A stretch of DNA of 64,000 nt from Ruminiclostridium cellobioparum subsp. termitidis CT1112. GTDB lineage: Bacteria; Bacillota; Clostridia; Acetivibrionales; DSM-1351. Positions within the stretch are counted from its first letter, which is position 1. Every line of letters begins with the position of its first letter. The stretch spans positions 62,001 to 126,000 of the forward strand of contig NZ_AORV01000060.1 of the NCBI RefSeq assembly GCF_000350485.1. Direction: 5' to 3'. This document shows positions 61,115-64,000 of this stretch, piece after piece. The notes below the pieces were generated by a model. It was not told where the DNA came from, made no database searches, and was given only the letters and a program-made list of their open reading frames with translations. The position numbers and the translations under genes were made by a program.

Positions 61115-61124
61115 GCAACTGTTT

Positions 61125-62417
61125 TTATTGCTTATGGAACTGCGGCAAAAATTTTCTGTTGGCTTCCAGCATCTCATCGAGCATGGGTTTTGCCTTGTTG
61201 TAATCACCTATTAACGGGTGGACCAGCAAGGCGGACAGTGCTGCATCATAATCCCCTGTCAGTCCCGCCCTGGCAGCCAGCTTTTCATATGCCTTCACAG
61301 CCTTCATCAACCCTATAATCATATGGTTATTAAAATTCTTCATCTTAACAGGGAAAATTCCCATTCTGTTTACAAGACACTTTACCTCAACAACATCATC
61401 ATTGTCCATAAAGGGCAATGCTCCTTCATTCCTTACATTTACAACATGATACTCATTTTTGTCATTTTCCAGCGCATCGATCAGTGAGACTGCTGCGGTG
61501 GAATAATACGCTCCACCCCTCTGCTCCAGCAGTGCCGGTTTATCAACCAGGTTAATGTCCTCATACAGCTCAAGCAGCTCCCTTTCAAGCTCCTTGCACA
61601 CCTCGCCCCTGGTTTTCTCCGCTTCCTTGCAGTGATTTATCTGAGCATCCCTGAAATAATAATAGTTAAGGTACGAGGAAGGAATTCCTCCGGTGGCTTT
61701 CAGCAACGGTTTTTGAAGCTCCGCCTCCTGGATATTTTTCATAGTGGTTATTTCCAGTCCACTCTCAATAAGCTGTGGCAGGATATTGTTTCCTTCGGCA
61801 TATACTCCTGTTATCCAGCTCAGGTGATTCAGCCCGACGTAATCGTAGTCAAAATTCCGCGTATCAGCTGAAACCATGGCTCTGGCATCTTTTATCATGC
61901 TGGTGGGGCAATTGCACAATCCGGCCATCTTAATGCCGCTGTTGTTCAATACTGCTTCAGCCACCAGACCCGACGGATTTGCAAAGTTGATGAGCCATGC
62001 GTCGGAAGCAAGTCTTTCCATGGTTTTTACAATATCCATAATAACGGGAATGGTCCTCATGGCCTTCATAAAGCCGCCTGCCCCCGTGGTCTCCTGTCCC
62101 AGCATGTCATATTTAAGGGGTATCTTTTCATCGCTGATCCTGGCATCCAGTTTTCCCACCCTGACCTGGGACAGCACATAATGAGCCCCCTGTATTGCCT
62201 CCTCGAGATTGTCTGTCATAACAACCCTGCATTTCATAGAATTTTTCCTTAATATTCTTTCGGTCAGTGCACCCACTATACCCATTTTCGTTTTATCTAT
62301 ATCCATGAGATAAATGGATTCCACGTCAAGGGTCTCCCTCCTGACGATAAATCCCTCGATAAGTTCGGGGGTATATGTACTTCCTGCACCAATTACTGCA
62401 ATCTTTAAATTTCTCAT
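61125..62417 (-). CDS. GH4 6-phospho-beta-glucosidase-family enzyme
   Basis: A 430-residue GH4 enzyme needing NAD+ and a metal ion. The Rossmann motif IAVIGAGSTYTPEL opens the protein, and the metal site is Cys168-Asn169-Cys170-Pro171 (LCNCPTSM), close to the CN(V)P signature of 6-phospho-beta-glucosidases. GLNHLSWI follows. GGGAGG precedes the ATG. It lies in a run DUF4838 - GH4 - kinase on the minus strand. The ancestral copy beside the other kinase has been lost (remnant at 46392-46451). A phosphorylated substrate would need a kinase or phosphotransferase elsewhere. Confidence 0.88.
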   Translation of the reverse strand: MRNLKIAVIGAGSTYTPELIEGFIVRRETLDVESIYLMDIDKTKMGIVGALTERILRKNSMKCRVVMTDNLEEAIQGAHYVLSQVRVGKLDARISDEKIPLKYDMLGQETTGAGGFMKAMRTIPVIMDIVKTMERLASDAWLINFANPSGLVAEAVLNNSGIKMAGLCNCPTSMIKDARAMVSADTRNFDYDYVGLNHLSWITGVYAEGNNILPQLIESGLEITTMKNIQEAELQKPLLKATGGIPSSYLNYYYFRDAQINHCKEAEKTRGEVCKELERELLELYEDINLVDKPALLEQRGGAYYSTAAVSLIDALENDKNEYHVVNVRNEGALPFMDNDDVVEVKCLVNRMGIFPVKMKNFNNHMIIGLMKAVKAYEKLAARAGLTGDYDAALSALLVHPLIGDYNKAKPMLDEMLEANRKFLPQFHKQ

Positions 62418-62485
62418 AATCCCATCCTCCCTGAATTACACCGAACTACATCTGAACTACATCTGAATCTAATCCATTGCATCTG

Positions 62486-64000
62486 TCATTTCCTCTCTTC
62501 CGGATCTCTCAGGATAAAACCGTTCATGATCTCAAAAGTCTGGATAAATTCGTACAGATCAAAAACCGGCTGTACCTGGTCCTCGATGCTGCAAATATAT
62601 TTCTTCAGCCCTTTCCAGGCGTTCTCAACCATTTCAAAATTATTAAGCGTTCTGTACTTTAAAAGTTCAGCCATACGTTTGCAAATTTCCATGTGAAAGG
62701 TTAAATATTGCCAGGACAGCCTTTGACTTGGATATCCTTTTTCCCTGTTCTGATTTATTAACAATCCGAACTCCTCACAAACCTTATGTATGGAATCGTA
62801 TTTATCTGAAATTTTCTCATCAGCCGCCGGAATCTCTCCCCGCATATACGGTGGTGTAAATAATTCCGACAAGGTCAGCAGGTATGAAAAACACTGGCTT
62901 CCCTGTTCGCCAAAAGCACTATTAAAATAGTCCGCAGCTGTTTTATCAAAGTCCAGCCTGTCATTCCAAAGTGTCCGGGCCATTATATATACGCCAAATC
63001 CCGTGGGAAGGAACGCTCTCTGGCATTGACAGCTGATCAGGCCATCCAGGCCTATTTCTTTCAGATTCAGTACATCTTCATAAACAGTTTTAGCTGTGTA
63101 TATACTGCCTGGATCGTAAAAGTGATCCCACATGAAATGATAATCAAAATCAAAGCTGTCTCCTTTAAACTCCTTTTTCCAGTTTTTTAAGAACCCAAGA
63201 TTTTCACCTATGGTTTTGGGCAGCTTAATATCATTTCTTTCATGCCTGGCGGTATTTTCACTTACGGTGCTGCCGGCAAAAGAGTGGGTATACGTTCTTG
63301 TTATGGGTGCAAACATCATTATGAATCTGTCCGGGTTCTCAATATGATACTCTTCGGGAGTCCACAGGAGATCATAGTACAGCAGGAATACAATTTTGGT
63401 TTTAATATTATTTTCAGTCAACACCCTGTCCAGTTTATTTAATATCTGCACATAAAAATCCGAAGGTATATGCTTTTTGCAGTTTTCACACTCGCATTGG
63501 TTGTTGTACCCGTCTGCCAGCCAGAAATGGAGGATATCAACATTTTTATTGGACTTCAGGTAATCCAGCACACTCTGTACCATCATTTCCTGGACTTCCG
63601 GATTGGAATAACACAGATTCAGGTTTAAGGGGATCCCGTCAACCATCTTTCTTTCACCCCTGACCATTGCGAAATATCTGGTGACCTCAGGGCTGAAACC
63701 CTCCTGGATCTTTTCCCAGCTTACGCCGGGGATACCCAGGGGTTCACAGGTCCAGCCATGCCCCACTCCATGGTAAATCAGGCCTCTTTTTCCGATCTCT
63801 GACTCCAGTGCTTTTGTAAGTTCCCTTGCTTTTTCAATGGTAAATTTCTCACCCTGCTTTTCAGGATTATCGGAATGGTTATACCACCTCTCAAAAAAAG
63901 TATATGCCTCCCTGAACTGGATAAAATAACTGTTCAATCCCACTTTGGGCAGCCAGTCTACAGTATCAGTGACGTTTTCCAGGCTGACCGCCCCTTCTAT
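62486..64000 (-). CDS. DUF4838-type protein, truncated at the window edge
   Basis: A partial protein of at least 504 residues; the frame is open to the edge (reads IEGAVSLENVTDTVDWLPKVG before the first in-window start candidate), so the true start lies beyond 64000. It has the DUF4838 pattern: a TIM-barrel-like core with RGLIYHGVGHGW, LHFWLADGYNNQCECENCKK (a Cys cluster), MMFAPITRTYTHSF and FDFDYHFMWDHFYDP. DUF4838 proteins are distant relatives of glycosidases with no fixed activity. It precedes the GH4 gene by 68 bp, so a role in the same glycan pathway is likely. Confidence 0.75.
   Translation of the reverse strand: MEGAVSLENVTDTVDWLPKVGLNSYFIQFREAYTFFERWYNHSDNPEKQGEKFTIEKARELTKALESEIGKRGLIYHGVGHGWTCEPLGIPGVSWEKIQEGFSPEVTRYFAMVRGERKMVDGIPLNLNLCYSNPEVQEMMVQSVLDYLKSNKNVDILHFWLADGYNNQCECENCKKHIPSDFYVQILNKLDRVLTENNIKTKIVFLLYYDLLWTPEEYHIENPDRFIMMFAPITRTYTHSFAGSTVSENTARHERNDIKLPKTIGENLGFLKNWKKEFKGDSFDFDYHFMWDHFYDPGSIYTAKTVYEDVLNLKEIGLDGLISCQCQRAFLPTGFGVYIMARTLWNDRLDFDKTAADYFNSAFGEQGSQCFSYLLTLSELFTPPYMRGEIPAADEKISDKYDSIHKVCEEFGLLINQNREKGYPSQRLSWQYLTFHMEICKRMAELLKYRTLNNFEMVENAWKGLKKYICSIEDQVQPVFDLYEFIQTFEIMNGFILRDPEERK

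Noticed and set aside
1-64000. tRNA, rRNA or CRISPR arrays
   Set aside because: No cloverleaf, rRNA-like block or regularly spaced repeat array was found on reading through.

Overview
The window comes from a low-GC, spore-forming, plant-polysaccharide-degrading Firmicute, most likely a clostridial cluster III (Ruminiclostridium-like) anaerobe. Evidence for this: AT-rich intergenic DNA, strong GGAGG ribosome sites with frequent GTG/TTG starts, an alpha/beta small acid-soluble spore protein, a YtxC sporulation protein, many glycoside hydrolases (GH2, GH4, GH9, GH20), and YesM/YesN-type sensor kinase and AraC-type regulator pairs beside sugar ABC transporters. The genus is inferred. No dockerin, cohesin, rRNA, tRNA, CRISPR array or phage gene was seen.

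Layout. 0.1-2.5 kb: a sugar-isomerase-like protein, an AT-rich palindromic gap and a small DUF2007-like protein. 2.6-17.8 kb, minus strand: a mannoside-type locus made of a YesN/YesM pair, a lipoprotein sugar binder, two permeases, three paralogous GH2 beta-mannosidase-like enzymes and an aldo/keto reductase. 18.4-20.9 kb, plus strand: an AraC regulator with a structured leader and a GH4 enzyme, followed by a hairpin repeat and a MITE-like palindrome. 21.4-22.8 kb: a MATE pump with a 46-bp palindrome upstream. 23-36.3 kb, minus strand: an amino-sugar locus (divergent GH2, permease-permease-binding protein, kinase-regulator pair, NagB, cupin, NagA, GH20). 36.7-46.4 kb, minus strand: two related secreted GH9 enzymes flanking an ECF sigma/ABC module, then a BadF-type sugar kinase preceded by the tail of a decayed GH4 gene. 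46.8-48.8 kb, plus strand: uxuA-uxuB for glucuronate catabolism. 48.9-59.9 kb: housekeeping and sporulation genes. 60-64 kb, minus strand: a second BadF kinase, a GH4 6-phospho-beta-glucosidase-family gene and a truncated DUF4838 gene.

How it fits together (inference): extracellular GH9 enzymes release oligosaccharides. Two lipoprotein-dependent ABC systems import them, each next to its own kinase/regulator pair. Cytoplasmic GH2, GH4 and GH20 enzymes trim them. NagA/NagB, the BadF kinases and UxuA/UxuB feed amino sugars, hexoses and uronates to central metabolism. beta-Mannosidases plus hexosaminidase, deacetylase and deaminase would suit Man-GlcNAc glycans as well as mannan.

The most interesting signals are regulatory. 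(1) Three promoters share one exact layout: two GTAAA half-sites 21 bp apart, 10 bp to the -35, 17 bp to the -10. They precede the amino-sugar transporter, one GH9 and one BadF kinase, which defines a putative AraC-type regulon. (2) An ~86-nt leader that can pair with the Shine-Dalgarno site sits directly upstream of two unrelated genes (AraC regulator and BadF kinase), and its stems are conserved. (3) A 53-nt hairpin repeat occurs twice with a compensatory base change.
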